DNA of 64,000 bases from NCBI RefSeq assembly GCF_011762045.1, contig NZ_JAASQS010000011.1:120508-184507 (forward strand), given 5' to 3'. The notes below the pieces were generated by a model. That model was not told the origin of the DNA. It saw only the letters and a program-made list of their open reading frames with translations, and searched no databases. The stretch is from Rhizomicrobium electricum (GTDB lineage: Bacteria > Pseudomonadota > Alphaproteobacteria > Micropepsales > Micropepsaceae). Position 1 is the first letter of the stretch. Each line of letters starts with the position of its first letter. A program made the translations under genes and the position numbers. Below are positions 15,819-25,311 of this stretch, one piece after another.

Positions 15819-17396
15819 CTAGACTCTAGTAATGCGCAGGGCAATCCATGGCTTGGCTGGCAGGGGAATCGACCGTCCGAGGGTATCGGCGAAATCGTAT
15901 TGGTCCTTCCTTTTCAGGACGAAGACGTCCGGTAGTTTCGTCACGGTCATGTTCCAGGTGTCGAGAATCTCGACTGCAAACTGCATATCGTCCTTCAATC
16001 CCTCCTGGGGCAATACGAAGTTCCAGCTTTGCGGCGTCTCTTTGCCGAAATAATGCAGGTAGTATTCCCCCGGAACGCCCGCCAGATGGCGATCGTACCA
16101 CTTGTCGATGACGTCAATGCCCTGTTTGGGGCCTTGTTCGAGGACTTTGCGGAAGAACGCGATCCGCGAAGCGCTCGTACCATGCAGCTTTCCACCGGTT
16201 CCAACCCAGACAGCCTGGTTTTCGTTTTCGATATACTCGCCATGCCCGACATAGGCCCCGGCGATGGTGCCCACCCAGAAACGGCTGACCATTTCCTCTC
16301 CGCTGAGTTGGCCCCAGCGGTACGGGCACGTTCCTTCGTATTGCACTTCATCCAAGATGACCGGCTTACGCCAGATGTCGCGCAGTATCGAGGCCCGTTC
16401 GTCGTCCTTGGCAATGGCCCCGCTCTGGATGCTGGCGTGCGTCACCCAAGGTTTGTTGTTGTCGTAGAATTTGTGCATGTGATGGATGGAGCGCAGGCGG
16501 CCGTATGGATCGGCGCTTTGGACAATCTGAAAGAAGCGATCGAAGTCCGCCTCTGTCTTGTACTTCATGGCGTCGTACTCGTTCGCCATCGACCACCAGA
16601 CGTTCCGAAAGGCCGAAAGACGGGCTACGACATAGCGAAGGTAGCGTTCGTCCGCCGCAGTCGGAAGATTGTCGAAGCCGAATTTGTCGCCGTCATACGG
16701 ATGGAAGAGGATGATGTCGGCTTCGATCTGACGGTCCTGCAGCGCTTTGAGATAGGCTTCGAACCGGCGAAAGAAAATCGGGTTGAAGCGTTCCAGGTCG
16801 AAGTGTCCGGGCGACCCCTCAAACGGATAAGGGGGCTCGAAATGCACGCTGCCATTGGGAAAAACCGCCATTCTGATTTTGTTGAATGGGGAGCCATCGA
16901 GCGTTTTCAGGGTCGTCGCGCAAATGGCATCGCTCTGATAGGTCCACGCGTATGAGGTCGTGCCGATCTGCTTGTACGGAGTGCCGTCGGCATAGGCGAA
17001 ATGGAACTGATTGGCGACCCGCACAGGGCCGTGATTGTTCCGGGAAAGGGCATGAACGTGGATGCTGCCCTCGCGTCCGTTCAGTTCGGCGGTATTGCTC
17101 TTCGTGACGTAGTGCCAGATCCCTTCCGTCGGAGGCGAAAAGCGCACGCGATAAATTCCATCTCCGTCGTAGAACCCAGGGACAGTGATGCTCTGACTGT
17201 TCTGCCGAATATCGGCTGAGAGCGATACGTCCAGGAACGGGTTGCCTACTTGCGGTCCTTTGAATGCGAGTTCGGCGATGCCCCATCGTTCGGCCCCGCC
17301 GATCGCGCGCTTTGCCGGGGCCCCCTCCGCCGAAACTGCCATGGCTGCCAGACCGAGCCAGTAGAGCCTGCGCCGCGTTATTTCCGTCCCTGCCAT
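15819..17396 (-). CDS. DUF5060/DUF4038 (apiosidase-like) glycoside hydrolase
   Basis: This exported hydrolase has 525 residues from the ATG at 17396, which has GGGGA a few bases upstream; the frame is open to 17447. A Tat-like leader (TRRRLYWLGLAAMAVSA) precedes an N-terminal DUF5060 beta domain (VPGFYDGDGIYRVRFSPPTEGIWHYVT). A TIM barrel of the DUF4038 type follows (GTPYKQIGTTSYAWTY), with candidate catalytic glutamates in WWSMANEYD and ILDEVQYEG. The C-terminal beta domain is DUF5605-like. DUF4038 includes GH140 apiosidase, so release of apiose or another terminal sugar is a reasonable guess but unproven. It is divergent from the isomerase operon and shares its operator region. Confidence 0.85.
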   Translation of the reverse strand: MAGTEITRRRLYWLGLAAMAVSAEGAPAKRAIGGAERWGIAELAFKGPQVGNPFLDVSLSADIRQNSQSITVPGFYDGDGIYRVRFSPPTEGIWHYVTKSNTAELNGREGSIHVHALSRNNHGPVRVANQFHFAYADGTPYKQIGTTSYAWTYQSDAICATTLKTLDGSPFNKIRMAVFPNGSVHFEPPYPFEGSPGHFDLERFNPIFFRRFEAYLKALQDRQIEADIILFHPYDGDKFGFDNLPTAADERYLRYVVARLSAFRNVWWSMANEYDAMKYKTEADFDRFFQIVQSADPYGRLRSIHHMHKFYDNNKPWVTHASIQSGAIAKDDERASILRDIWRKPVILDEVQYEGTCPYRWGQLSGEEMVSRFWVGTIAGAYVGHGEYIENENQAVWVGTGGKLHGTSASRIAFFRKVLEQGPKQGIDVIDKWYDRHLAGVPGEYYLHYFGKETPQSWNFVLPQEGLKDDMQFAVEILDTWNMTVTKLPDVFVLKRKDQYDFADTLGRSIPLPAKPWIALRITRV

Positions 17397-17725
17397 CGTT
17401 TCCCCGTAAGGTTGGATTGCGATCTTTACGTCCATTCCGGACGCCATCAGTTTAGATCATAATGTACCAAGAATTTTGTGATCACGGCTCTATTTGCCGC
17501 GGGCTCTCCACCGGAGCGCTGAGATCGGCTTTTGCGCACACCAGTTAAGCCGCTGAAGATGAATATAATTCATCGGAATGGCACATGTCTTTGGGTGTGT
17601 TATAATGTACCATAAATTATGTTATATGTTGCACAAAGCGGGTTGCGGGCCTATAGGAATTGTCTGCGAAATCTGCTCCGGCGGCGCGCCGTCCGGCCAG
17701 AAAGACAATCAGGGATGGGCGACGA
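17397..17725. promoter_or_regulatory. Divergent AT-rich control region (hydrolase / isomerase operon)
   Basis: This 329-nt spacer separates the DUF4038 hydrolase (leftward) and the isomerase operon (rightward). It is much more AT-rich than the flanking genes and holds two copies of the recurrent palindrome: site A at 17465-17482 (TACCAAGAATTTTGTGAT) and site B at 17608-17625 (TACCATAAATTATGTTAT). Each is preceded by AATG. No convincing small gene is seen. The arrangement suits one regulator controlling both directions. Confidence 0.6.
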
Positions 17726-19153
17726 ATGAGCGTATTTGATCGGACTATGGGTCTCGGGGTCATCGTATCGAGTCGGGCCTTTTTCAATGCCGCCTTTACC
17801 CAGGACGCGCGTGACCAGGTGGTCCGGCAGATCGAGGCGCTGGGTGCCACCCCCTACATTTTGAATGCGGGCGACACGCCGAACGGAGCGGTCGAGACGC
17901 TGGCCGATGCCGATCATTGCGCCCGCTATTTCGGCGCGCATCGCGATGCAATCGACGGAGTGGTGGTCGTGTTGCCGAATTTCGGCGACGAGATCGCCGT
18001 GGTCGAGACGCTGACGCGCGCGGCCTTGAACGTTCCGGTTCTGGTTCAGGCCTGCAACGACCGTATCGACAAGGTGGACGTGAAGGGGCGCCGGGATGCG
18101 TTCTGCGGCAAGATTTCGGTATGCAACAATCTTTATCAGTACGGCATTCCCTGGACGGACACGGTTTCCCACACCAACGATGTGAATGGCGCGGAATTCA
18201 AGGGCGACTTGGATCGCTTTTTGCGCGTATGCCGGTTGGTGCGCGGAATGAAGCGGGCCCGCATCGGCGCCATCGGCGCTCGCACCGGAGCGTTCCAGAC
18301 TGTCCGGTATTCCGAAAAACTGCTGCAGAAATCGGGCATCACCATCGTCACGGTCGATCTGTCGGAAGTGCTTGCGGCGGCGCGCGCGCTCACCGATACC
18401 GACAAGGCCGTGCAGGAAAAACTCGCGGAGATTTCCGGCTACGGTCGCATTCCGGCAACGATCAAGCACGAAAACATCGTCAAGCAGGCCAAGCTATCGG
18501 TCGCCGTGAACCGCTGGCTGGAGCGCAACGACTGCGACGCGTCGAGCATTCAGTGCTGGACCAGTGTGCAGGACAATTTTGGCTGCGCCACCTGCCTGAC
18601 CATGAGCATGATGGGGCAAAAGCTGCAGCCCAGCGCCTGCGAGGTGGACGTGACCGGCGCGGTTTCGATGTATGCGCTGGCGCTCGCTGCGGGTGCGCCT
18701 CCGGCGCTGCTCGACTGGAATAACAATTACGGCTCCGAGCCGGACAAGTGCGTTTGTACGCATTGCGGCAATTATCCGAAGGACTTTATCGGCGAAACGC
18801 CGGAGATTTCCAATCTCGATGTTCTGGCGACGACTATCGGCCCGGAAAAATGCTTCGGTGCCGTCAAAGGCAAGGTCAAGGCCGGCGATATGACGTATTT
18901 CCGGCTGTCGACGGATGATGCCGCCGGCACGGTGAAGAGCTACCTCGGCGAAGGCAGGTTCACGGACGATCCCTTCGGGATGGACGGCGGAATCGCCGTG
19001 ACCGAAATTCCGAATTTGCGCGACTTGTTGCGCCATATCACTCGCAACGGATTCGAGCATCACGTCGCCATGGTGCGCGGGCTTTATGCGGATGTCGTGG
19101 AGGAGGCTGCCGTACGGTATCTCGGCTGGCCGGTCTATCGCCATGAAGCTTGA
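17726..19153 (+). CDS. L-fucose/L-arabinose isomerase-family sugar isomerase
   Basis: This 475-residue cytoplasmic aldose-ketose isomerase belongs to the FucI/AraA superfamily. The N-terminal part (GLGVIVSSRAFF, VVLPNFGDEIAVV, CNDRIDKVD) has the Rossmann-like domains. The C-terminal half has the family core (SSIQCWTSVQDNFGCATCLTM, ACEVDVTGAVSMYALALAAG, LLDWNNNYG) and an unusual cysteine-rich CVCTHCGNYP. The ATG at 17726 was chosen over an upstream TTG because it leaves the operator region non-coding. It is first in an operon with a split transketolase and an FGGY kinase. The order isomerase, transketolase A/B, kinase is that of D-apiose catabolism; L-fucose or D-arabinose are alternative substrates. 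Confidence 0.9.
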   Translation: MSVFDRTMGLGVIVSSRAFFNAAFTQDARDQVVRQIEALGATPYILNAGDTPNGAVETLADADHCARYFGAHRDAIDGVVVVLPNFGDEIAVVETLTRAALNVPVLVQACNDRIDKVDVKGRRDAFCGKISVCNNLYQYGIPWTDTVSHTNDVNGAEFKGDLDRFLRVCRLVRGMKRARIGAIGARTGAFQTVRYSEKLLQKSGITIVTVDLSEVLAAARALTDTDKAVQEKLAEISGYGRIPATIKHENIVKQAKLSVAVNRWLERNDCDASSIQCWTSVQDNFGCATCLTMSMMGQKLQPSACEVDVTGAVSMYALALAAGAPPALLDWNNNYGSEPDKCVCTHCGNYPKDFIGETPEISNLDVLATTIGPEKCFGAVKGKVKAGDMTYFRLSTDDAAGTVKSYLGEGRFTDDPFGMDGGIAVTEIPNLRDLLRHITRNGFEHHVAMVRGLYADVVEEAAVRYLGWPVYRHEA

Positions 19154-19994
19154 ACCCGCCGAGAGAATGACCGTGTCCGAAACGACCGTTGCCCGGGTGC
19201 GCGAACGCGCGCGGCTGATACGTCGAAGCGCTCTGGAGATGATCGTTAAGGCAGGAAACGGCCATCCCGGCGGCGATATGTCGTCGGCCGATATCCTGGC
19301 AGCGCTCTATTTCGGAGTTCTGCGTTTCGATCCCAAGAAACCGCTCGATCCCGGTCGCGACCGTTTCGTGATGAGCAAGGGACATTGCAGTGGCGCGTTC
19401 TATTCGGCGTTGGCCATGGCGGGGTTCTTTCCCGAGGCGGATCTGGCCAGCTACATGAAGCCGTTGTCCAAGCTCAACGCCCATCCCTGCTCAGCCTATC
19501 TGCCGGGCGTGGAGACTTCCACCGGTCCTCTGGGGCACGGCATGCCTGTGGCCGTAGGGATGGCGATTGCGGCCCAGATCGACAACGCGCCCTATCGGGT
19601 TTTCGTTCTTACCGGCGACGGCGAACAGCAAGAGGGCAGTAACTGGGAGGCGGGCATGACGGCTGGTCATCGCAAGCTGTCCAACCTGACCCTGATCATC
19701 GATCGCAACCGCTTGCAGCAAGGTGCGCGCACCGAAGACACGGTGGGACTCGAACCTTTGGCAGACAAATGGCGCGCCTTCGGCTGGGATGTCGAAGAAA
19801 TCGACGGCCACGATCATGCACAGCTTCTTCGCGTACTCGCGGCACCCGCAACGCCGCGCCACAAGCCGCTCTGCGTTATAGCCAACACGACCAAGGGACG
19901 GGGCGTTTCCTTTATGTGCGACCAGGCCAAATGGCATCACGGCGTTCCCGATGCTGCACAATTTGCCACGGCGATGAAGGAACTCGAAGCATGA
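19143..19994 (+). CDS. Transketolase, N-terminal (TPP-binding) subunit
   Basis: This is the N-terminal half of a split transketolase, about 283 residues. It carries IVKAGNGHPGGDMSSADILAALYF, SKGHCSGAFYSAL and the thiamine-diphosphate motif GDGEQQEGSNWEAGM...LIIDRNRLQ. Together with the next gene it forms one enzyme that transfers a two-carbon ketol unit. Starts at 19143 (overlapping the isomerase stop by 11 nt) and at 19167 are both possible. Split transketolases are often specialised catabolic enzymes, such as the apulose-4-phosphate transketolase AptAB. Given the isomerase and kinase on either side, a substrate-specific role is more likely than a housekeeping one. Confidence 0.92.
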   Translation: MKLEPAERMTVSETTVARVRERARLIRRSALEMIVKAGNGHPGGDMSSADILAALYFGVLRFDPKKPLDPGRDRFVMSKGHCSGAFYSALAMAGFFPEADLASYMKPLSKLNAHPCSAYLPGVETSTGPLGHGMPVAVGMAIAAQIDNAPYRVFVLTGDGEQQEGSNWEAGMTAGHRKLSNLTLIIDRNRLQQGARTEDTVGLEPLADKWRAFGWDVEEIDGHDHAQLLRVLAAPATPRHKPLCVIANTTKGRGVSFMCDQAKWHHGVPDAAQFATAMKELEA

Positions 19995-20944
19995 CGGCCG
20001 CCTCCAGTACGACTGCGCAACTCTACGATTGCCGCAAGGCTTTTGCGGAGACCTTGGAAGCCTTGGCCGAACGCGACGAGCGCATTGTGGTCGTCGTGAA
20101 CGACAGCATCGGGTCCAGCAATGTTGGTGGTTTTGCCAAGCGCTGGCCCGAGCGGTTGATCAATGTCGGAATCGCCGAGCAGAACATGATCGGTGTCGCT
20201 GCCGGTCTCGCCAACGGCGGAAAAATTCCGTTCGTCTGCGGCGCGGCCTGTTTCTTGACCGGGCGGGCACTCGAGCAGATCAAAGCCGACTTGGCCTACT
20301 CCCGCGCCAACGTAAAACTCTGCGGCATGGCGAGTGGCGTTGCCTACGGAGAACTCGGGCCGACGCATCACTCGATCGAGGACTATGGTTGGCTGCGGAC
20401 CATGGGCGGTATCAAGCTCGTCGTCCCCTCGGACCCCTGGGAAACGGGGGAGGCAATCAAGACGGCAGCAGCGACAAGCGGACCTTACTTCGTGCGTATC
20501 AGCCGCATGGGAGTTCCCATGTTGAATCATGCAGATCGCATCTTCAACTGTGAGACGGCGGAGGTGATGCACGACGGCAATGACGTTGCGATCATCGCCA
20601 ACGGCGTTATGGTTTCACGGGCGTTGGCAGCCGCTCGCGCGTTGGAGGGGGAGGGTATTCGGGCCCGTGTCGTATCCCTGGCCTGTCTGTCGCCTTTGGA
20701 TGAGAACGTCATCGTCGAGGCTGCCAAGACGGGTGCCATCGTGACGGTCGAAGAGCATTCCGTGCGTGGCGGGTTGGGTGGTGCGGTTGCCGAAGTCGTG
20801 GCGGCTAAATCTCCCTGCCGCATGCGTATGCTGGGTTTTCCGGGCTTTCTTCCGACCGGTAGTGCGTCCTGGCTCATGGAGCATTACGGATTGACAGCCG
20901 AGGGTATCGCCGTCGCGGCGCGAGATCTTGCGGTCAGGAAGTGA
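19991..20944 (+). CDS. Transketolase, C-terminal (pyrimidine-binding) subunit
   Basis: This 317-residue partner of the preceding gene starts in an ATGA overlap with its stop. It has the pyrimidine-binding domain (LINVGIAEQNMIGVAAGLANGGKIPFVCG, with the catalytic glutamate in GIAEQN; GPTHHSIEDYGWLRTM). The C-terminal transketolase domain follows (VAIIANGVMVSRALAAARALEGEGI, TVEEHSVRGGLGGAVAE). The full-length enzyme therefore needs both subunits. The gene overlaps the kinase start by 4 nt. The pair is the strongest evidence that the sugar is processed by ketol transfer, not by an aldolase split as in classical fucose or rhamnose catabolism. Confidence 0.93.
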   Translation: MTAASSTTAQLYDCRKAFAETLEALAERDERIVVVVNDSIGSSNVGGFAKRWPERLINVGIAEQNMIGVAAGLANGGKIPFVCGAACFLTGRALEQIKADLAYSRANVKLCGMASGVAYGELGPTHHSIEDYGWLRTMGGIKLVVPSDPWETGEAIKTAAATSGPYFVRISRMGVPMLNHADRIFNCETAEVMHDGNDVAIIANGVMVSRALAAARALEGEGIRARVVSLACLSPLDENVIVEAAKTGAIVTVEEHSVRGGLGGAVAEVVAAKSPCRMRMLGFPGFLPTGSASWLMEHYGLTAEGIAVAARDLAVRK

Positions 20945-22416
20945 CTGACATGCGCACCATTCTCGCACTCGACCAAGGGACGACCAATACAAAAGCCATA
21001 CTGCTGACGGGCACCGGTCGTGTTCTGGCTCAAGCATCCCGCCCAATGCAAGTGTCCTACCCCAGGCCTGGTTGGGCGGAGCAATCGGCTGCGGCGATCT
21101 GGTCGACGGTGGCCGGCGTCGTTGCCGATCTCGTCGGCACCACTGAGCACGAGATTGCCGCGATCGCGATTTCCAATCAGCGGGAGTCCATTGTCCTCTG
21201 GGACGCCGCTACGGGCGAGCCTGTGGGGCCTTGTGTGATCTGGCAATGCCGACGTTCGGCGTCGCGATGCGCCGAGTTGCAGGCCGCCGGGCACGAGGCA
21301 GACGTCGTCGCACGTACTGGTCTTGGCCTCGACCCGCTTTTTCCCGCGGCCAAGCTCGCTTGGCTTCTCGATCATACGCCCGGGGCCCGCGAGGCGGCGC
21401 GGGCAGGCAAACTACGGGCAGGGACGGTTGATAGCTGGCTCGTTTGGAAGCTTACCGGCGGAAAACAGCACGCAACAGATTTCAGCAACGCGTCGCGGAC
21501 GCAACTGTTCAATCTGGATGCGCTGGCATGGGATGGAACGCTCTGCGAGCTGTTTGACGTGCCGGGTTCCCTATTGCCGGAAGTTCTGCCGTCCGATGCA
21601 TTTTTCGGGACTACGGCTCGAAGTGTCACGGCATTGCCGGAAGGTATTCCGATTCACGCCGTCATCGGCGATTCCCATGCGGCGGCCTTCGGGCACGGAA
21701 TTTCCGGACCTGGATGCGTCAAGGCTACGATGGGTACCGGCTCTTCGCTGATGGCGGTGACCGGCAAGCGCGTGACATCGCATCATAGTTTATCCAGCAC
21801 TATTGCCTGGGCGCAGAACGGAAACGTCTTGTATGCGCTGGAAGGCAATATCGCGGTATCCGGTCAGACGGCGGCCTTTGCCCGGCAGCTGCTCAACCTC
21901 AAGGACGAAATAGCGCTCACCGAATTGGCTCGCACGGTCGATAACAGCGATGGAGTCAGCTTCGTGCCGGCTTTGGCGGGGTTGGGCGCTCCGCATTGGA
22001 ATCCCAATGCTCGGGGAACGATCTGCGGCATGTCCTTGGGGACGACGGCAGCGCATATCGCCCGTGCCGCCTTGGAAGCTATCGCGTTGCAGGCAGTCGA
22101 TGTGCTGCATGCCATGGAAGCCGATCTTGGCGCGGATATGTCGCTGCTGTTCGTCGATGGCGGAGCCTCCAAGAACGATTTTCTAGTGCAGCTCCTTGCC
22201 GATCTTGCCGACCGGAGCGTCCGACGCGGAACGATCGCCGAGCTGTCGCCCTATGGTGCCGGCAAGATGGCCGCCGAGGCGCTCCAGATGTGGGATGCTT
22301 CCGGCGATCGATCGGCTGCGGCGCAATTCGAGCCGAACATGTCCGCGGTCGCCAGAGCGGAAATACTGACGCAATGGTCCACCGCATTGCGGCGTACCAT
22401 GTACGAACCGACCTAG
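20941..22416 (+). CDS. FGGY-family sugar kinase
   Basis: This approximately 491-residue kinase has the FGGY layout. It begins with the ATP phosphate-binding loop (ILALDQGTTNTKAILL), then the IAAIAISNQRESIVLWD segment. The central ATMGTGSSLMAVTG and the C-terminal LFVDGGASKNDFLVQLLAD motif follow. It is closest in style to glycerol kinase (GAPHWNPNARGTICGMSLGTT) but sits among pentose-type genes. The start is GTG at 20941, overlapping the transketolase stop, or ATG at 20950. The operon order suggests it phosphorylates the ketose made by the isomerase, giving the transketolase substrate. D-apulose is the leading guess; L-fuculose or D-ribulose are alternatives. Confidence 0.9.
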   Translation: MTDMRTILALDQGTTNTKAILLTGTGRVLAQASRPMQVSYPRPGWAEQSAAAIWSTVAGVVADLVGTTEHEIAAIAISNQRESIVLWDAATGEPVGPCVIWQCRRSASRCAELQAAGHEADVVARTGLGLDPLFPAAKLAWLLDHTPGAREAARAGKLRAGTVDSWLVWKLTGGKQHATDFSNASRTQLFNLDALAWDGTLCELFDVPGSLLPEVLPSDAFFGTTARSVTALPEGIPIHAVIGDSHAAAFGHGISGPGCVKATMGTGSSLMAVTGKRVTSHHSLSSTIAWAQNGNVLYALEGNIAVSGQTAAFARQLLNLKDEIALTELARTVDNSDGVSFVPALAGLGAPHWNPNARGTICGMSLGTTAAHIARAALEAIALQAVDVLHAMEADLGADMSLLFVDGGASKNDFLVQLLADLADRSVRRGTIAELSPYGAGKMAAEALQMWDASGDRSAAAQFEPNMSAVARAEILTQWSTALRRTMYEPT

Positions 22417-22466
22417 AGGGACTGCAGCCGTATACGCAGCCGACAGGTCTTCGGGGAGGAAGGCAG

Positions 22467-25289
22467 ATGCCGACACGGCGAGGGGCGCTGGAACTCATCG
22501 GTTTGGCGGGACTGGTGTCGCCGCAGGCGTTGGCCGGCTCGATCCGGCGCGGTGCAGATGCTGTTGCCGACGACCTGCGGGTCGAATGGCTGACGTCTCC
22601 GTCCGGAATCGATACGTGCAAACCGCGCTTCACCTGGATCCTGCGTGCGAAGAACCGCAAAAGCCGCAATATCCGGCAGGCGGCTTGTCGCCTGGTGGTC
22701 GGAACATCGCGAAGCGCCGTGCAGAACGGGACGGGCGATATTTGGGACAGCGGCAAAGTCCAGGTTTCGGATTTCCTTCTGGTGCCGCCTTCCGAACTCT
22801 CGTTGCTGCCACAAAGAAGATATTGGTGGGCCGTTCAGCTCTGGGATGGTGACGACAGGGCATCGGCGTGGAGTACTCCCGCATTTTTCACGACCGGTAT
22901 GCTCTCTACGGCCGACTGGCAGGCCAAATGGATTGCCGGCGAGCCGGACCGCCCGCCTCAGAAACTGCCGGTCAGCAGCTTGGCGCCGGGCAAGTCGGTC
23001 GCGCCGAAACCGATGCCGGTGTTTCGCCGCGATGTTGCGCTGACCAAACCCATTGCTAGTGCAATCGTCAGCGTCTGCGGTCTCGGGCACTATGACTTTT
23101 CCGTGAACGGCAAACCGGCGACGAACGGCTTTCTGAATCCCGGATGGACGAACTATCGCAAGACCGTCTTCTACAATACGTTCGACGTGACCGATTTGCT
23201 GCGTCGCGGCCGCAATGCTCTGGCCGTCATGCTCGGAAACGGCATGTACAATGTTGAGAGCTACCCCGGCCGCTACACCAAATTCGCCGCTTCGTTCGGT
23301 CAGCCGAAATTGATCCTGCAACTGGTCGTTACCCATACCGACGGAAGCCGGACCACGATCGTCAGCGATGAAACATGGTCCACGCGGCCCGGACCGATCA
23401 TTCTGTCTTCCCCCTACGGTGAAGACTTCGACGCGCGCACCGTTTCGCCCGATTGGATGACGGCGGCCGTCGACGCCGCCTGGAACAAGGCGATGATCGT
23501 GACAGGGCCGGGCGGGACGCTGCGTGCGCAATCCATTCCGCAAGTGACGGAGGCGCAGCGCTTCAAACCTGTCGCAGTCACCGAGCCAAAGCCCGGCGTG
23601 TTCGTCTACGATTTCGGACAAAACATGTCGGGCTGGCCGAGAATCGTCGTTCGCGGCTCTGCCGGAGCCGCTGTGAAGATGACGACGGGCGAACTGCTGG
23701 CCGAAGACGGCTCAGGCATGGTGGACCCCGCCAGTTCCGGCGGACGCAACCACTTCGAACACTATTACTGCTATACCCTCCGCGGGCATGGCGACGAAGC
23801 ATGGCATCCGCAGTTCAGCTATTACGGCTTTCGCTATGTTCAGGTCGAAGGCGCCGCACCGCAGAAATTCGCGAAGGCGGGGGGGCCGGTTCTCGTGTCT
23901 CTGGATGCGTCGTTCCTGCATACCGACTTGAGATCGGTGGGACAGTTTGAGGCTACTACGCTGTTCAACCGGATTCACCGGCTGATCAAGTCGGCCCTGC
24001 TCAGTAATACAGTCAGTGTGCTGACCGATTGCCCGCATCGCGAAAAGCTCGGTTGGCTCGAACAGGATTATCTGAATTCCGATGCGGTGTTCTATAACCA
24101 GGATGCCATCACGCTGTACGAGAAACTTTCCCGCGATATCGCCGAGGCGCAGACCGACGACGGCATGGTCCCCGGCATCGCGCCGGAATACGTTGCGTTT
24201 TTTAATTCGGACGGCAGCAACGCGATCTGGCGCGATTCACCGGAATGGGGTCTGGCTGCCGTGCAGTGCCCACTGGACGCGTACCGGCGCTATGGCAATC
24301 GTCGTGTCTTGGAAACGGCGTATCCGGCGATGAAGCGTTACGCCGATTATCTCCAGAGCAGGACGCGGGACGGGCTCATCGGTTTCGGCATGGGCGATTG
24401 GTGTGATCTCGGACCTAAGGAGACCGGGCCCAGCCAATTGACCAGTCTGACGCTGACCTCGATGTGTTCCTTCTACGCGGTACTCGTCGGAACGGCCGAA
24501 ACCGCAAGGCTGCTCGGGTATGAAGCGGAGACGGCAGTGTACCTGCGGAAGGCGGACGCCCTCAAGCGCGTTTTCAACGAAAAACTATTCGACGCAAAAA
24601 CCGGCGGTTACGACACCAACAGCCAGACGGCGAATGCCATGCCATTCGCGTTGGGAATGGTGCCGCCCGAACGCCGGCAGCAGGTATTCGGCAATCTCGT
24701 TCGGGACATTCGTGCACGCAACAACCACACATCCTGCGGCGAAGTCGGTTTCCACTACGAGGTTCTGGCGCTGATGCGGAATGGCCAGTCCGATCTTCTT
24801 TGCGATATGCTGATGAAGACCGAGGGGCCAAGCTACGGCTATCAACTGAGCAAAGGGGCGACCACTTTGGTGGAAACATGGAACGCCCACCGCGACAGTT
24901 CGCAGAATCACTTCATGTTCGGTCATGCCGAAACTTGGTTTTTCGCAGGTCTGGGCGGAATCGCTGTTGACATGAGCATGGACGGTGCCGGGCGGATTTA
25001 TGTCGCGCCGCAAACGGTTCGTGCCGTGCCGGGCTGTGTAAGCAGATACCGCTCCGTCCTTGGAGAAATCGGCTGCTTCTGGCGGCGCCGGAACGGCGCA
25101 CTGGAATATGTCGTTGAGATACCGGCCGGTGCGCAGGCAACCGTCGTGCTGCCGGCAGTGGCGGATATCACTGAAGGTGGCCGGGCTTTTGCTTCAGCGC
25201 CCGGCATTCTGAAAGTGGAGAAAGTGCCCGAAGGGCAGATCGTGACTGTCGGTTCCGGCGAATACCGGTTCCGCGTGCCGGAGCATTAA
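22467..25289 (+). CDS. Exported GH78 alpha-L-rhamnosidase
   Basis: This 940-residue exported hydrolase releases terminal alpha-L-rhamnose. The start is the ATG at 22467, preceded by GGGGAGGA; the frame is open much further upstream, inside the kinase gene. A Tat-like leader (TRRGALELIGLAGLVSPQALA) precedes an N-terminal beta domain (LTSPSGIDTCKPRFTWIL). Next is the Rham_N domain (VCGLGHYDFSVNGKPATNGFLNPGWTNY, VYDFGQNMSGWPRIVV). The alpha/alpha barrel has LTDCPHREKLGWLEQDY and WRDSPEWGLAA, with acidic catalytic candidates, and a C-terminal beta domain follows. It is the last gene of the isomerase operon. Confidence 0.94.
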   Translation: MPTRRGALELIGLAGLVSPQALAGSIRRGADAVADDLRVEWLTSPSGIDTCKPRFTWILRAKNRKSRNIRQAACRLVVGTSRSAVQNGTGDIWDSGKVQVSDFLLVPPSELSLLPQRRYWWAVQLWDGDDRASAWSTPAFFTTGMLSTADWQAKWIAGEPDRPPQKLPVSSLAPGKSVAPKPMPVFRRDVALTKPIASAIVSVCGLGHYDFSVNGKPATNGFLNPGWTNYRKTVFYNTFDVTDLLRRGRNALAVMLGNGMYNVESYPGRYTKFAASFGQPKLILQLVVTHTDGSRTTIVSDETWSTRPGPIILSSPYGEDFDARTVSPDWMTAAVDAAWNKAMIVTGPGGTLRAQSIPQVTEAQRFKPVAVTEPKPGVFVYDFGQNMSGWPRIVVRGSAGAAVKMTTGELLAEDGSGMVDPASSGGRNHFEHYYCYTLRGHGDEAWHPQFSYYGFRYVQVEGAAPQKFAKAGGPVLVSLDASFLHTDLRSVGQFEATTLFNRIHRLIKSALLSNTVSVLTDCPHREKLGWLEQDYLNSDAVFYNQDAITLYEKLSRDIAEAQTDDGMVPGIAPEYVAFFNSDGSNAIWRDSPEWGLAAVQCPLDAYRRYGNRRVLETAYPAMKRYADYLQSRTRDGLIGFGMGDWCDLGPKETGPSQLTSLTLTSMCSFYAVLVGTAETARLLGYEAETAVYLRKADALKRVFNEKLFDAKTGGYDTNSQTANAMPFALGMVPPERRQQVFGNLVRDIRARNNHTSCGEVGFHYEVLALMRNGQSDLLCDMLMKTEGPSYGYQLSKGATTLVETWNAHRDSSQNHFMFGHAETWFFAGLGGIAVDMSMDGAGRIYVAPQTVRAVPGCVSRYRSVLGEIGCFWRRRNGALEYVVEIPAGAQATVVLPAVADITEGGRAFASAPGILKVEKVPEGQIVTVGSGEYRFRVPEH

Positions 25290-25300
25290 GCTCCGGCACG
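25274..25300. terminator. Perfect hairpin between convergent GH78 and GH29 genes
   Basis: CGTGCCGGAGC (25274-25284) pairs perfectly with GCTCCGGCACG (25290-25300) around the loop ATTAA, which contains the GH78 stop codon. No T-run follows on the + strand, so it may work as a processing or bidirectional barrier element, not as a classical intrinsic terminator. Confidence 0.55.
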
Positions 25301-25311
25301 GAGCCGCAAGA

